A DNA stretch of 64,000 bases from Streptomyces sp. NBC_01275 (GTDB taxonomy: Bacteria > Actinomycetota > Actinomycetes > Streptomycetales > Streptomycetaceae): the NCBI RefSeq assembly GCF_026340655.1, contig NZ_JAPEOZ010000001.1:744001-808000 (forward strand). The letters are read 5' to 3'. How positions within the stretch are numbered: the first letter of the stretch is position 1; every line of letters begins with the position of its first letter. Position numbers and translations under genes: made by a program. The notes below the pieces were generated by a model, which saw only the letters and a program-made list of their open reading frames with translations, was not told where the DNA came from and searched no databases. Positions 43,041 to 52,345 of the stretch are shown here, piece after piece.

Positions 43041-43901
43041 TCACTTGAGTCTCTTGGCGGTGGGCCGTCCGTCCCAGCGGTAGAGCGGGGTCGCGCGGCG
43101 GATGAGCATGCGGAACGTGACGATTGTGGCGGACAGGTAGAGGTAGAAGTCCACAGCGCACTGGCGCTTCTCGGTGCAGCGGCGGAGCTTGCCGAAGCCG
43201 TTCATCCATGCGTGGCTCCGCTCCACGACCCACCTCTTGCCGGCCTGGATCGGTGCGGGCACGCCCTTGCGGGCGATCTCGCCGGTGAAGCCCAGTTCCT
43301 CGAGCGCGGCTCGGGTCTTGTCACTGTCGTAGCCCCGGTCCAAGTTGACGTTGACCTGCTCGGGAAACACACCGATCTGCTTCTTCGCGGCCTCCAGGGT
43401 GGGCACGAGCAGCGGGGAGTCATGACGGTTGGCCCCGGCCGAGACGAGACCAATCGGGACGCCGCGGGCTTCGGTGGCCACTGAGCGCTTCAGGCCCTGC
43501 TTGCCCCGGTCGACCGGGGAGCGTCCGGCTCTCTCGCCGCCGCAGGGAGCCTTGGTGATGCACCCGTCGACGGACAGCTCATGGAGTTGGAGGCCGATCA
43601 CGCGGTCGTACGCCTGCACGGCCAGCCCGTGGACCTGCTCGGCCATGCCCAGCTGTGACCAGTACTTGACGCGGCGTCGGATGGTGCGGTCGGAGCACTG
43701 GCGGTCGGCGATCCGCTCCTATCCGGAGCCGTGCACCAGGGCGGCGATGACGCGCTCGAAGACAATCCGGTCCGGGATGCGCGGGTTGTGGCAGCCGAGC
43801 GGATGGGTATCGACATGCTCGGGCAGCAGCGCTGCGAACTGGTCCCACAGGGGTTCGAGCAGGCATGGTGGCAGGACAGGCACGAGCCCTCCGGTGATCA
43901 C
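43041..43901 (-). pseudogene. IS5-family transposase with internal amber codon
   Basis: Read through one TAG at 43719-43721, the frame encodes a full 286-residue transposase. The N-terminal part ends Val-Ile-Ala-Ala-Leu-Val-His-Gly-Ser-Gly, the stop replaces what is usually Tyr, then Glu-Arg-Ile-Ala-Asp continues. DDE residues are in Ser-Val-Asp-Gly-Cys, Asn-Leu-Asp-Arg-Gly-Tyr-Asp and Trp-Val-Val-Glu-Arg-Ser-His-Ala-Trp-Met. The N-terminal 60-residue piece and the C-terminal piece from Met at 43646 could still be made separately. It lies inside the 192-bp inverted repeats near the right copy. Confidence 0.8.
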
Positions 43902-44160
43902 TGAGCGTCAAGAACTCCATGATCACCCAGGCTCGTGCCTGTCTTGCCTCCGGGTCGTCACACGGCCATTCGCCACACCTACCGCCGGGCTCTCTTACCT
44001 CCCCGGCGGGACTCTCCCGCCTCACCCATTTAGGGCACCGGCTGGCCGGCGTCGACCCGGCACCACCAGGACACCGGCAAGCTGCGCCATCTGGTACGGA
44101 ATCCGGGCCCGATTGCAACAGCTGCTGGACGACGGACGCCGCCGCGGGCCACGGCATCGT

Positions 44161-44352
44161 CCGCGGCGCCTCCAGCAGGCCCCAGTTTGCATAGCCCGCA
44201 CCGGGACGGCCTGAATCGGCTCCATCAGTGACCGGCGCGGAGGGCCAAGTGGGCCGGTTTCAGGCCGCCTTCACGAGCATCGATCTTCACAGACAGGGGC
44301 CGCTTGCAGACGCCTCGGTGGTCCCAAATGGCGTCGCCGTAGCCACTTCGAA
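44161..44352 (-). repeat. 192-bp inverted repeat, right copy
   Basis: Inverted partner of 35765-35956 with about three mismatches. It bounds the terpenoid/SDR/IS5 segment on the right. Confidence 0.9.
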
Positions 44353-44595
44353 CAGCGAAGCGCCCGGTCCGCCGACCATGACGGACCCGGGCGTCTGCAT
44401 GCGACACCGGCGGCGAGGTGGGCGTGCCTGCCGGCAGGGCGTGGGACGCGATGCCCCGCTGCCTGACCTGTGGAGGAATAGGGCAATCGTGGTGGCACAG
44501 ACTGGGCGCCGGCGGCTGCCCGGGCAACGCTGTACGTCGCGCGCCAAGGTCAGGGCGCTGCCTGACCGGCAGGTGGGAGAAGCTGCATCAGCGCA

Positions 44596-44805
44596 TCAGA
44601 ATGGCGCTCCGGTGGTACCACCGGATGGCATCGCACCGGGCAGTACACCTTCGGGAAGCGGCAGGTTGGTCACAACGAACTGGTTCAGGATGTCGTCGCG
44701 ATCCATGAGCATGACCTGGCTTCGCTTCGCTGCGTCCAATGCGTTGCCCAGCCAGTTGCGTGCAGCCTTGGTGATCTCGCCGCCGGCCACGGCACCCTGG
44801 ACCAA
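44596..44805 (-). pseudogene. C-terminal fragment resembling a restriction-endonuclease-like protein
   Basis: The 69-residue frame reads Gly-Gly-Glu-Ile-Thr-Lys-Ala-Ala-Arg-Asn-Trp-Leu, then Gln-Val-Met-Leu-Met-Asp-Arg-Asp-Asp-Ile-Leu. This recalls the last strands and helix of Mrr-like restriction-endonuclease folds, where a residue-rich Thr-Lys-x-Ala-Arg precedes an Ile-Asp-Arg-Asp-x-Leu end. The catalytic part upstream is missing. It is a remnant at best. Confidence 0.35.
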
Positions 44806-45619
44806 CTGGACGCCCGTGGACGGTCTCTACAACCTGTGCCAGGTGGGACCGTCAACGCGGGGCAGGCGGATGCGGCCACTCCAACAGAGCCGCCGCCCCG
44901 AGATAGGCATCAGTCAAGATCCGGACCAGTCCCGGGCCGGCGGTCCCGGCAACGTCCCCACGGCTGCCATATCCGCAGGTCAGCGAGCTGCTTGCGCCGT
45001 ACAACCAGCAGACCAAGAACATTCCTTGTTCTTACAGCCCTCAGAAACTTGGCTTTTCCTAGAGCCTGAAGTCGGGTTGCCTGGAGGCATCGTCGCGCTC
45101 CAGGCAACCCGACATTGCGAGCACCTAATGTGATCAACCGGGTACTTCAAGTTACTATCCGACATCCAAGGGGGATCCGCCGGACCAGTCGCGGACCAAA
45201 TAGCACTGAGGGACATCACCCCACGAGCCACCGGCTCACGAGCGCAGGCCCCGCCGGCACCCGTAAGCAGCGCCCGAACCGCCGACAACACTGGGAGACA
45301 GGCCCCCAGTCGCCCCGTCGCTGACCATGCGCACACCCGTGACCAAGCTGAGCGGCGACGACGGAGGCAGCGCAAAGGATCATCGTCGGGCTGTGCACGG
45401 CGGACAGCGCCTTGCGAGCAGCCTCGGCACAGGCCGAGATCCTCCAGCCGCCCGTCGGCAGCCACCGGAAACAACGCCCCGGCAATGACGATCGGCCAAC
45501 GGCGTGACGCGACCTGGGCGCAGCGGCGAGCGCGGACAGACCACGCCGGATGTCTCCGCCACGGAGGAGGACCCGGGACGCACTCCGACCGGATGCTGCG
45601 CGCCTGATTCCCGCTCCAC
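44806..45619. other. Intergenic debris, no convincing gene
   Basis: Overlapping short frames on both strands have no ribosome sites or recognisable motifs. This stretch separates the mobile region from the aromatic-catabolism island. Confidence 0.4.
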
Positions 45620-45666
45620 GGCGTGGTGGTGGGCCCGGCGGACGTCGCCGGGCCCGCCACCACGCC
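45620..45666 (-). terminator. Strong hairpin terminator
   Basis: A 21-bp stem (GGCGTGGTGGTGGGCCCGGC onward) with a 5-base loop and a single mismatch lies 65 bases beyond the stop of the minus-strand amidohydrolase. No T-tract follows, as is usual in Streptomyces. Confidence 0.75.
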
Positions 45667-45730
45667 GTCCTGACATCCGGCCACCGCTGTCCTGTCGGCC
45701 CCGGATGGTCTCGTCAGCGCACCCCGATGA

Positions 45731-46675
45731 TCAAGTCAGTCCCAGAAGCGCTTCGGCGTTGCCGGCCAGGATGCCCTGGGTGTCCTCTGCGTCGAGACCT
45801 GCTCGTTCGATGTAGGCGACAGTGTCCAGGTAGTGCTCGCCGCCCTGGTACGGGAAGTCGCTGCCGAGGACGAGTCGGTCTGCGCCGACGGCCTGGACCG
45901 CGGCCCGCAGCGCGGTCTGGGAACTGTGGGCGACGGTGTCGTACCACATTCGGCGCGCCGCCTGGCTCGGCGGGAGGGGGGCCTCAGGTGCCTCGAAGTG
46001 GGCAAGGTTGTCCCACCGCTCCAGCAGCATGGGCAACGCCCCTCCGAAATGGGAGTTGAGGATGCGCACATGGGGGTAGCACGTCACGAAGCCGCGGGTG
46101 ATGAGCTGGGCCGCTACGACGGTGTCCTCCACGGGCGCGCCGACCATCCAGGCGAGGTGGTGGTCGGTGATCTGCGGGGAGGCGACGCCGTCGCCGGCGG
46201 GGTGGAGGTACATCACGGTGCCGCGGCGGTCGAGTTCCTGCCACACCGGCGCGAAGGCCGGGTCGGTCAGCGCCCGGCCCGCGGCCGAGGTGGTCAGGGC
46301 CACGCCCACCACCCCCGGCGCGTCGAAGACGCGGTCGAGTTCCGCCAGGGCCGCGTCGACGTGCGGCAGAGGAAGCACGACGAAGGCCAGGAAGCGGTCG
46401 GGGTGGCGGTCCACCAGGGAGACGTACCGGTCGTTGATCAGGCGGGCGGCGGCGGCGGCCCGATCCGGATCCGGAAGGGCGCCCGTCAGCGGCGAGGCGG
46501 AGATCACCTGCCGGTCCACACCGGCCCGGTCCATCAGGGAGAAGCGGGCCTCGAGTTCCTTGTCGGTGTCGTCCGCCCCGAGCCCACGCTGGCCGCCGGT
46601 GGTGGTGACGCCCGAGTCGGCCAGGAAGTCCAGGTAGTCGCTGGGGTAGACGTGCGCGTGTGTGTCGATGCGCAT
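45731..46675 (-). CDS. Amidohydrolase-2 family protein (ACMSD/decarboxylase-like)
   Basis: The ATG at 46675 has GAGGAA upstream and gives 314 residues. Metal ligands are visible: His-x-His in Ile-Asp-Thr-His-Ala-His at the N-terminus, a His in Val-Met-Tyr-Leu-His-Pro, another in Leu-Asn-Ser-His-Phe-Gly-Gly, and the Asp in Leu-Gly-Ser-Asp-Phe-Pro-Tyr. This order fits zinc-dependent aromatic decarboxylases and hydrolases of the ACMSD superfamily. Unlike its two paralogues in this window it has no Tat signal, so it is cytosolic. It lies beside an MDR oxidoreductase read in the same direction. Confidence 0.82.
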   Translation of the reverse strand: MRIDTHAHVYPSDYLDFLADSGVTTTGGQRGLGADDTDKELEARFSLMDRAGVDRQVISASPLTGALPDPDRAAAAARLINDRYVSLVDRHPDRFLAFVVLPLPHVDAALAELDRVFDAPGVVGVALTTSAAGRALTDPAFAPVWQELDRRGTVMYLHPAGDGVASPQITDHHLAWMVGAPVEDTVVAAQLITRGFVTCYPHVRILNSHFGGALPMLLERWDNLAHFEAPEAPLPPSQAARRMWYDTVAHSSQTALRAAVQAVGADRLVLGSDFPYQGGEHYLDTVAYIERAGLDAEDTQGILAGNAEALLGLT

Positions 46676-46940
46676 GAAGGCGTTCCTCAATCGTGGAGGG
46701 AAGAGGGGAGAGAGGGGGGGGCGGATTCCGGGTTCGCCGAGGGCACACGGCGGCTTGGGCGTCGCTGTTCAAGGAGACATCACCCGCTGTGAGCCGGCTC
46801 CCCGGTCCGTGGGTCCTGGGTGGGTCGACAAGCTCTCGGTCACCGAACGGGACGCCTGCAAGTGGGACCACCACAGCGGTCCCACCGACCTCTGGCAGGG
46901 TTCTGCCGCCTTCACCTCGTCAGTGATCGGCTCCGGGGTG

Positions 46941-47993
46941 TTAGGGCAGGAGGAGTACTTTGCCGGTCTGTCGGTGGCTTTCGAGGTAGGTGTGGGCTTC
47001 GGCGGCTTGTTCGAGGGGGTAGGCGCGGTCGATGATCGGGGTGATCTTTTTGTCTGCCAGCAGTTGAAGGCATAGTTGCTGGTCGCGCAGGGTGGCGCCG
47101 CGGACGCTGGCGATGGTCACCTGCTGGCCGATGACGGCGAGTGCGTCCAGTTCGAGGCGGGATCCCTGGTCGGTCGGTGTGCCCAGGACCATGACGGTGC
47201 CGCCGAGTCGTGTGCAGGCGAGGGAGAGCTGGAAGAAGTCGTTGCCGCCGACGCAGTCCCAGACGGCGTCGGCGCCCAGGCCGTGGGTCAGCTCTCGTAC
47301 CTGTGCGGGCATCCGGGGATCGGTGGAGTGCACGATGTGGTCGTAGCCGAGTTTGGTGAGCGCATCGTCGCGGTCCGCCTTGGTGGTGGTGCCGATGACG
47401 GTGGCTCCGCTCAGTTTTGCCAGTTGTGCGCAGGCGATGGCCATTCCGCCGCTGGCGCCGGTGATGACCACGGTGTCGCCGGGGCCGACGGGTGCTTGGC
47501 GCGCGCAGTTGAGGGGGGTGGTGTAGGTCCACATGGTGGCTGCGGCTGTCTCGTAGTCGACGCCGTCGGGAATGGGCAGGATGGCGTCCTGGCGGCGGGC
47601 GACGTACTGGGCGTATCCGCCGAAGACCTGGTGTCCTGGGTAGGCGGTGTCGATGCAGAGGTTTTCGAGTCCGCGTAGGCACAGGGCGCAGTTGCGGCAC
47701 GGGGGGTGCGGGAGCTGTACCGCCCTGTCGCCCGGGCGCCAGCGGGTGACGTTCTCGCCGGTGGCGACGATTTCACCGGCCGCGTCCCGGCCGAGTTGGA
47801 AGGGCAGGGGCCACGGCGGACGTCCCGGGAGAGGCTGCGGCAGATTGCCCGAACGGTAGCGCAGGTCCCAGCTGTTGACGGCCGTGGCGTGCACGCGCAT
47901 CAAGACGTCGTCCGGTCCGACTTCGGGAATCGGCGTCTCGATGTACTGGAGCACCTCGGGGCCGCCGTGTTCGAACAGGCGGACCGCCATCAT
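46941..47993 (-). CDS. Zinc-type MDR oxidoreductase (quinone reductase/alcohol dehydrogenase-like)
   Basis: I start at ATG 47993, preceded by GGAAC, rather than at the 48230 end of the open frame. The 350-residue protein has the GroES-like domain, a four-Cys structural zinc lobe (Cys-Arg-Asn-Cys-Ala-Leu-Cys...Cys-Ile-Asp), and the Rossmann motif Gly-Ala-Ser-Gly-Gly-Met-Ala. The catalytic zinc residues are replaced (Asn-Ser-Trp-Asp, and Gly-Arg-Asp instead of Gly-His-Glu), so it may act as a quinone/enone reductase rather than a zinc alcohol dehydrogenase. Same strand as the amidohydrolase; 265 bases separate them. Confidence 0.82.
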   Translation of the reverse strand: MMAVRLFEHGGPEVLQYIETPIPEVGPDDVLMRVHATAVNSWDLRYRSGNLPQPLPGRPPWPLPFQLGRDAAGEIVATGENVTRWRPGDRAVQLPHPPCRNCALCLRGLENLCIDTAYPGHQVFGGYAQYVARRQDAILPIPDGVDYETAAATMWTYTTPLNCARQAPVGPGDTVVITGASGGMAIACAQLAKLSGATVIGTTTKADRDDALTKLGYDHIVHSTDPRMPAQVRELTHGLGADAVWDCVGGNDFFQLSLACTRLGGTVMVLGTPTDQGSRLELDALAVIGQQVTIASVRGATLRDQQLCLQLLADKKITPIIDRAYPLEQAAEAHTYLESHRQTGKVLLLP

Positions 47994-48712
47994 GGTCTGT
48001 TCCACTTCACGTTCCTTCAGATCGTTACGCACTTCACCGCAGGCTCCACACAGCCGCCCGCACCTCACCCGACCCGGCGACACCGTGAGCGAACGGATCC
48101 CGGCCAGGCGGCTCACCAGGTCCGGACCACGAACGCAACAGCGACCGAGTCCGACGCACCCGACGCACCCGACGCTCGACACTCCGACGCAGCCGCATCG
48201 GCAGCCGCCACACGGTGACAGTCCGCCCACATTCTTGGCTACGGGTCATGAGAAAAGGCCGAGCCTAAGCAGCTTCCTTGCTGGCCTTGACTGGAAAGTA
48301 CCCTAGAACTAGCTTGGCTCCAGTTCAAGAGAGGGACGACGGCAGTCCCACGCCACGCAGGAGCGCTCTGTAGCGGCATGAGCCAACACCGCCTCTGCTC
48401 AGACGCTGATGGTCAGGTGGCACGCAGGGACGAGCATCAGCGACTTACCGAGAAACAGCCTGACCTCTTTCGGCTGGTCCAGCCCGAAAGAGTGCACTCA
48501 CAGTCGGACCCTGTCCCCGGACGCGGCTCGCCGACTCTGCGAACCGACCAGGACCAGCCGGTCACGACCTGCCCCCTGACTGACGCCATGCCTCAGCGGC
48601 CGCGGCTGGAAGGGCCGTCGGACCGCTCGCGAACGACGCGCACCCTCGCGGAGCGCAACAGCCATTGACAGGACCCCGGCAATCACCCGCGCGCCCTTGA
48701 GGGAGAGTGGAC
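47994..48712. other. Divergent control region between oxidoreductase and Tat amidohydrolase
   Basis: No gene is supported. It holds the promoter candidate at 48287-48315 and must carry promoters for both divergent genes. Confidence 0.4.
48287..48315 (+). promoter_or_regulatory. Promoter-like sequence
   Basis: TTGACT (48287-48292), 17 bases, TAGCTT (48310-48315) lies in a locally AT-richer stretch about 400 bases upstream of the Tat-amidohydrolase gene. The match to a vegetative promoter is good but the long leader is unexplained. Confidence 0.35.
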
Positions 48713-49975
48713 ATGCCCGACGACCGTCCCTTCCAAGCCGTGACTCCGCCCGCCGAGCCCCGCACCAAGCCCGCTACCGAGGCCACCCGGCGAAGATTCA
48801 TCGCCGCGACCGCCGCTGCTTCAGGAGCCGCCGTGATCGGCGGTCTGGTCGCGGGGTCGCCCGCGCGGGCCGCCGAGGCCGCGCCCGGCAGCCGTGTCTC
48901 CACGGCGGTCACCGGTGCCCAGGGGGGCAACCCCAAACACCCGACGTCAGGTCCGCCGCCCCGGCCCGCAGGCGGCCGCTCGAAGGACCATCGGAACACT
49001 TCGGAGGACAAGATGCGCATTGTGGCCGTGGAAGAGGCGTTCTCCGTTCCCGGAGCCATCCGGCAGGAGGAAGCGATCCGTCAGCACATGGCAGTGCCGG
49101 AGGCGATCAAGCAGGAGTGGTTCCGGCGCCTGGACGATCTGACCGAGCTGCGGCTGGCGGACATGGACGCCAACGGCGTCGACGTCCAGGTCCTCTCGTA
49201 TTCCACGCCGGGCGTGGAAGTGATAGAGGATCCCGCGGAGGCCGTTGCGGTCGCGCGGCGGATCAACGACTATCTCGCCAAGGCCATCGCCGCCCATCCG
49301 ACCCGCTTCGCAGGCTTTGCGACCCTTCCGTTGCAAGATCCGAAGGCCGCGGTTGTGGAGCTGCGCCGGGCGGTGACGGAGCTCGGTTTCAAGGGCGTGC
49401 TGTACAACGACCATGTGCGGGGCCACTACCTTGACGAGCCGCAGTTCAGGCCGGTCTGGGCCGAACTGGAGCGCCTCGGTGTGACGTTGTATCTGCATCC
49501 GGCTGTCGTTCCGGCAGACAACTGGCATGTCTTCGACGGGTATCCCGTGCTGGTCGGGCCCTCCTGGGGATGGACCGCGACGACGGGTGCCCATGCGCTC
49601 CGGCTGATCTACGGCGGAGTGTTCGACGAGTTCCCCCGCGCGTCGGTGATGTTGGGCCACATGGGCGAGCTGCTGCCGTTCCAGATGGCCAGGCTCGACA
49701 GCCGCTACGACCAGGTGCCCCCCGAGCACAGGGTCCAACACCTGCCCTCCTACTACCTGCGGAACAACGTGTACGTCACCACCAGCGGAGTCATGTCGCA
49801 TGCCGCGCTGCTGGGAGCCGTCCATGCCGTGGGTGTCGACCGGGTGCTGTTCTCCATCGACTACCCGTTCGAGTCCAGCGCTGCGGCGGTGGAATTCCTG
49901 CGCTCCGCACCGTACGCGCCGGCCGACCTCGCGAGCATCGCGCACGGCAACGCCGAGCGCGTTCTGGGACTGTGA
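48713..49975 (+). CDS. Tat-exported amidohydrolase-2 family protein
   Basis: ATG 48713 lies seven bases after GAGGGAG; GTG 48707 is the alternative. The N-terminus has a twin-arginine signal (Arg-Arg-Arg-Phe-Ile-Ala, then a hydrophobic stretch and Ala-Arg-Ala), followed by a ~45-residue Pro/Gly linker. The domain starts Met-Arg-Ile-Val-Ala-Val-Glu-Glu-Ala-Phe, where Glu replaces the first His of His-x-His as in resorcylate/dihydroxybenzoate decarboxylases. It continues with Leu-Tyr-Leu-His-Pro, Gly-His-Met-Gly-Glu and Ser-Ile-Asp-Tyr-Pro. An aromatic-acid decarboxylase or related hydrolase outside the membrane is inferred. Confidence 0.82.
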   Translation: MPDDRPFQAVTPPAEPRTKPATEATRRRFIAATAAASGAAVIGGLVAGSPARAAEAAPGSRVSTAVTGAQGGNPKHPTSGPPPRPAGGRSKDHRNTSEDKMRIVAVEEAFSVPGAIRQEEAIRQHMAVPEAIKQEWFRRLDDLTELRLADMDANGVDVQVLSYSTPGVEVIEDPAEAVAVARRINDYLAKAIAAHPTRFAGFATLPLQDPKAAVVELRRAVTELGFKGVLYNDHVRGHYLDEPQFRPVWAELERLGVTLYLHPAVVPADNWHVFDGYPVLVGPSWGWTATTGAHALRLIYGGVFDEFPRASVMLGHMGELLPFQMARLDSRYDQVPPEHRVQHLPSYYLRNNVYVTTSGVMSHAALLGAVHAVGVDRVLFSIDYPFESSAAAVEFLRSAPYAPADLASIAHGNAERVLGL

Positions 49976-50326
49976 CGAGCCCCGGGCGCGAGGCGCGGCA
50001 CCAAGATGGAGGTTGCGCCGTGGCAAGGGCACTGTCCCTCAGCGTGTCACCACGCTGATCGCCGATGGTGATCGGCGAATCCCCATCGCCCTCGCCACAG
50101 GCTCGACAACGTGCTCAAAGCCTTCCACGGACCGGAACGTCCTCGCACGGTGAGGAAGGATCGTGCTCAAGCCCTGACGATCCGTCACCCCCGCTGATGA
50201 ACGAAGTTCGCGCCCAGCCGGTGGGTCGGCGGCGCGGGCCGGGGCCGCTCTGGAGAACGACTACAGCTGCCGCCTTCACCGGGATGCCCTTCGCAGAGGT
50301 CGTACGACATGCTGCGAAGACGCTAC
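49976..50326. other. Intergenic, minor hairpin only
   Basis: A perfect 8-bp stem with 4-base loop (50059-50078) lies downstream of the Tat amidohydrolase and may terminate it. No gene is seen. Confidence 0.4.
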
Positions 50327-50364
50327 GGCGCACGCCACCATGCGGTTTGACGGTGGCGTGCGCC
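50327..50364. terminator. Bidirectional hairpin terminator
   Basis: GGCGCACGCCACC, a 12-base loop and GGTGGCGTGCGCC form a perfect 13-bp stem between the converging Tat-amidohydrolase and IclR genes, eight bases from the IclR stop. Confidence 0.75.
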
Positions 50365-50372
50365 GCCGCCGT

Positions 50373-51146
50373 TCACAGACCCTGACCGATGTCCCGCGCG
50401 GCCGCGAGCAGAGGTTGGGACAGTTCAGCGAGCCTTGCGCGGGTGCAGCGGACGGACGGAGCCGCCACGACCACGGCAGCTACGGCGGCGCCGGTGCGGT
50501 CGCGCACACACGCGCCGACGGCGTGCACTCCGCGCTCGCTCTCCTGAAAATTGAGGGCGTAGCCGTGGCGGCGCACGGACACCAGCTCGTTCATCAGGCT
50601 CTCGAAGTCCTTGGGAGCTTTGGCCCGGCCGTCGGGGAGTCCGTTGGGGTAGAGGGCCCGGAGCCGGTCAGTCGGCAGTGCCGCGAGCAGGGCCTTGCCG
50701 CCCGAGGTCACGTGGGCGGGCAGGAGTGTGCCGGTGCGGTAGCTGACGCGCAGCGCCTGTGGGCCTTCCACGCCGTCGAGGAAGCGGCTGCCGTTGCCCT
50801 CGAGCACCATCAGGTGGGTCGTCTCTCGAACGGCGTCCGCCAGCCGTTGCAGGTGGGGGTGGGCGATGGTGATCAGGTCCGGAGGAGGGGCTGCCTGGCT
50901 TCCCCTGATCGCCTGCAGAGCCGGCCCCGGCCGGTACACCTTGTGGCGGTCCTGCACTGCGAATCCCTCGAAGACGAGCATCGCGAGGATGCGGTGCGCG
51001 GTCGAGCGCGCGACGCCGAGCCGGTCGGCGACGTCCATCACCCGAAGTTCGTCGAGCTCGTGCAGCAGCCGGACGACGCGCAGGGCGTTGCCGGCGGCGC
51101 TCACCGGATACGAAGGGCTCGGCGAAAGACTGCCTGAATTCTCCAT
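50373..51146 (-). CDS. IclR-family regulator of the salicylate/gentisate operon
   Basis: The 257-residue protein has an N-terminal winged helix (Ala-Asp-Arg-Leu-Gly-Val-Ala-Arg-Ser-Thr-Ala-His-Arg-Ile-Leu). The IclR effector domain follows (about residues 85-255) with Val-Thr-Ser-Gly-Gly-Lys-Ala-Leu-Leu-Ala and Arg-His-Gly-Tyr-Ala. It diverges from the six-gene catabolic operon with 122 bases between, holding a 7-bp-arm inverted repeat. IclR proteins commonly control aromatic catabolism; the effector here may be salicylate, gentisate or a CoA thioester. Confidence 0.9.
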   Translation of the reverse strand: MENSGSLSPSPSYPVSAAGNALRVVRLLHELDELRVMDVADRLGVARSTAHRILAMLVFEGFAVQDRHKVYRPGPALQAIRGSQAAPPPDLITIAHPHLQRLADAVRETTHLMVLEGNGSRFLDGVEGPQALRVSYRTGTLLPAHVTSGGKALLAALPTDRLRALYPNGLPDGRAKAPKDFESLMNELVSVRRHGYALNFQESERGVHAVGACVRDRTGAAVAAVVVAAPSVRCTRARLAELSQPLLAAARDIGQGL

Positions 51147-51149
51147 AGA

Positions 51150-51173
51150 GGAATCCTACCCTTCACGGATTCC
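51150..51173. promoter_or_regulatory. Candidate IclR operator
   Basis: GGAATCC, a 10-base gap, GGATTCC: perfect 7-bp inverted arms just upstream of the iclR start and about 95 bases before the gentisate dioxygenase start. Confidence 0.55.
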
Positions 51174-51268
51174 GATGAGGGGAAATCACGGCGTAGCGTC
51201 AGGGACGGCGCGGAACGATGCGCGCTTCGTCCGGCGGTCGCCGTACGACACGAACGTGGAGGTTTTCC

Positions 51269-52345
51269 ATGACCGACACCACCAGCGAACAGACCGAGCG
51301 CAAGCTGCTCGACGAGCTGTACGCGGATTTCGAGGACGCGGGTCTGATCCCGCTGTGGACCCAGGTGGACGGCCTCATGCCGATGGTGCCGCAGCCAGCC
51401 GCGGTGCCGCACCTGTGGCGGTGGGCGGAGCTGCTGCCCATCGCGCAGCGCTCCGGAGAGCTCGTGCCGGTGGGCCGTGGTGGCGAGCGCCGCGCCATGG
51501 CCCTCTCCAACCCCGGCCTTCCGGGCCTTCCTTACGTCACCCCGACCCTGTGGACCGCGATCCAGTACCTGGGACCCCGCGAGGTCGCACCCTCGCACAG
51601 GCACAGCCAGGGGGCCTTCCGGTTCGTGGTCGAAGGCGAGGGCGTATGGACCAACGTCGACGGGGACGCGGTGGCGATGCGACGGGGTGACCTGCTGCTC
51701 ACGCCGAGCTGGGCCTTCCACGAGCACCAGAACGTCACCGATGAGCCGATGGCCTGGCTCGACGGCCTGGACATCCCGCTCGTCTCCAAGCTGGACGCCG
51801 GCTTCTTCGAGTTCGGCCCCGACGAGCTCTCCACCCGTGAGACCCCCGAGCGCTCGCGCGGCCAGCGACTGTGGGGCCACCCCGGACTGCGCCCGATCAG
51901 CCGGCCTGACCAGCCCAACTCCCCGCTGAACGCGTACCGCTGGGAGCACACCGATGCCGCTTTGACCGCCCAGCTGGAGTTGGAGCAGGAGGGTGTGCCC
52001 GGCGTGCTCGAGCCCGGGCACGCCGGAGTCCGCTTCTCGAACCCCACCACTGGCAGGGACGCCCTGGTCACGATGCGCACCGAGATGCGCCGTCTGAGGG
52101 CCGGCACCCAGACCACCCCGGTGCGCACGGTCGGCTCCGCGGTCTGGCAGGTGTTCGAGGGTGAGGCGGTCGCGCAGGTCGGCGACAAGGTCTTCGAGAT
52201 CGCCAAGGGCGACCTGTTCGTCGTCCCGTCCTGGTGCGAGGTCTCGCTGTCCGCCCGCACCCAGGTCGACTTCTTCCGCTTCAGCGACGAGCCCGTCTAC
52301 GAGGCCCTCGGTCTCGCCCGTACCTCCCGAGGAGAACACAAGTGA
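51269..52345 (+). CDS. sdgD: Gentisate 1,2-dioxygenase
   Basis: The ATG follows GTGGAGG. The 358-residue bicupin protein has the iron ligands His110 and His112 in Ala-Pro-Ser-His-Arg-His-Ser-Gln-Gly-Ala-Phe-Arg, the hallmark of gentisate dioxygenases. A second, metal-free-looking cupin follows at residues ~250-340. It opens gentisate between C1 and C2 to maleylpyruvate using Fe(II) and O2. It is the first gene of the operon, and its stop overlaps the next start (GTGA). The symbol follows the Streptomyces salicylate (sdg) genes as I remember them. Confidence 0.9.
   Translation: MTDTTSEQTERKLLDELYADFEDAGLIPLWTQVDGLMPMVPQPAAVPHLWRWAELLPIAQRSGELVPVGRGGERRAMALSNPGLPGLPYVTPTLWTAIQYLGPREVAPSHRHSQGAFRFVVEGEGVWTNVDGDAVAMRRGDLLLTPSWAFHEHQNVTDEPMAWLDGLDIPLVSKLDAGFFEFGPDELSTRETPERSRGQRLWGHPGLRPISRPDQPNSPLNAYRWEHTDAALTAQLELEQEGVPGVLEPGHAGVRFSNPTTGRDALVTMRTEMRRLRAGTQTTPVRTVGSAVWQVFEGEAVAQVGDKVFEIAKGDLFVVPSWCEVSLSARTQVDFFRFSDEPVYEALGLARTSRGEHK

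Noticed and set aside
44228..45133. 301-residue plus-strand ORF
   Set aside because: It starts within the 192-bp repeat, crosses the antisense endonuclease-like remnant, and has no recognisable composition or ribosome site.
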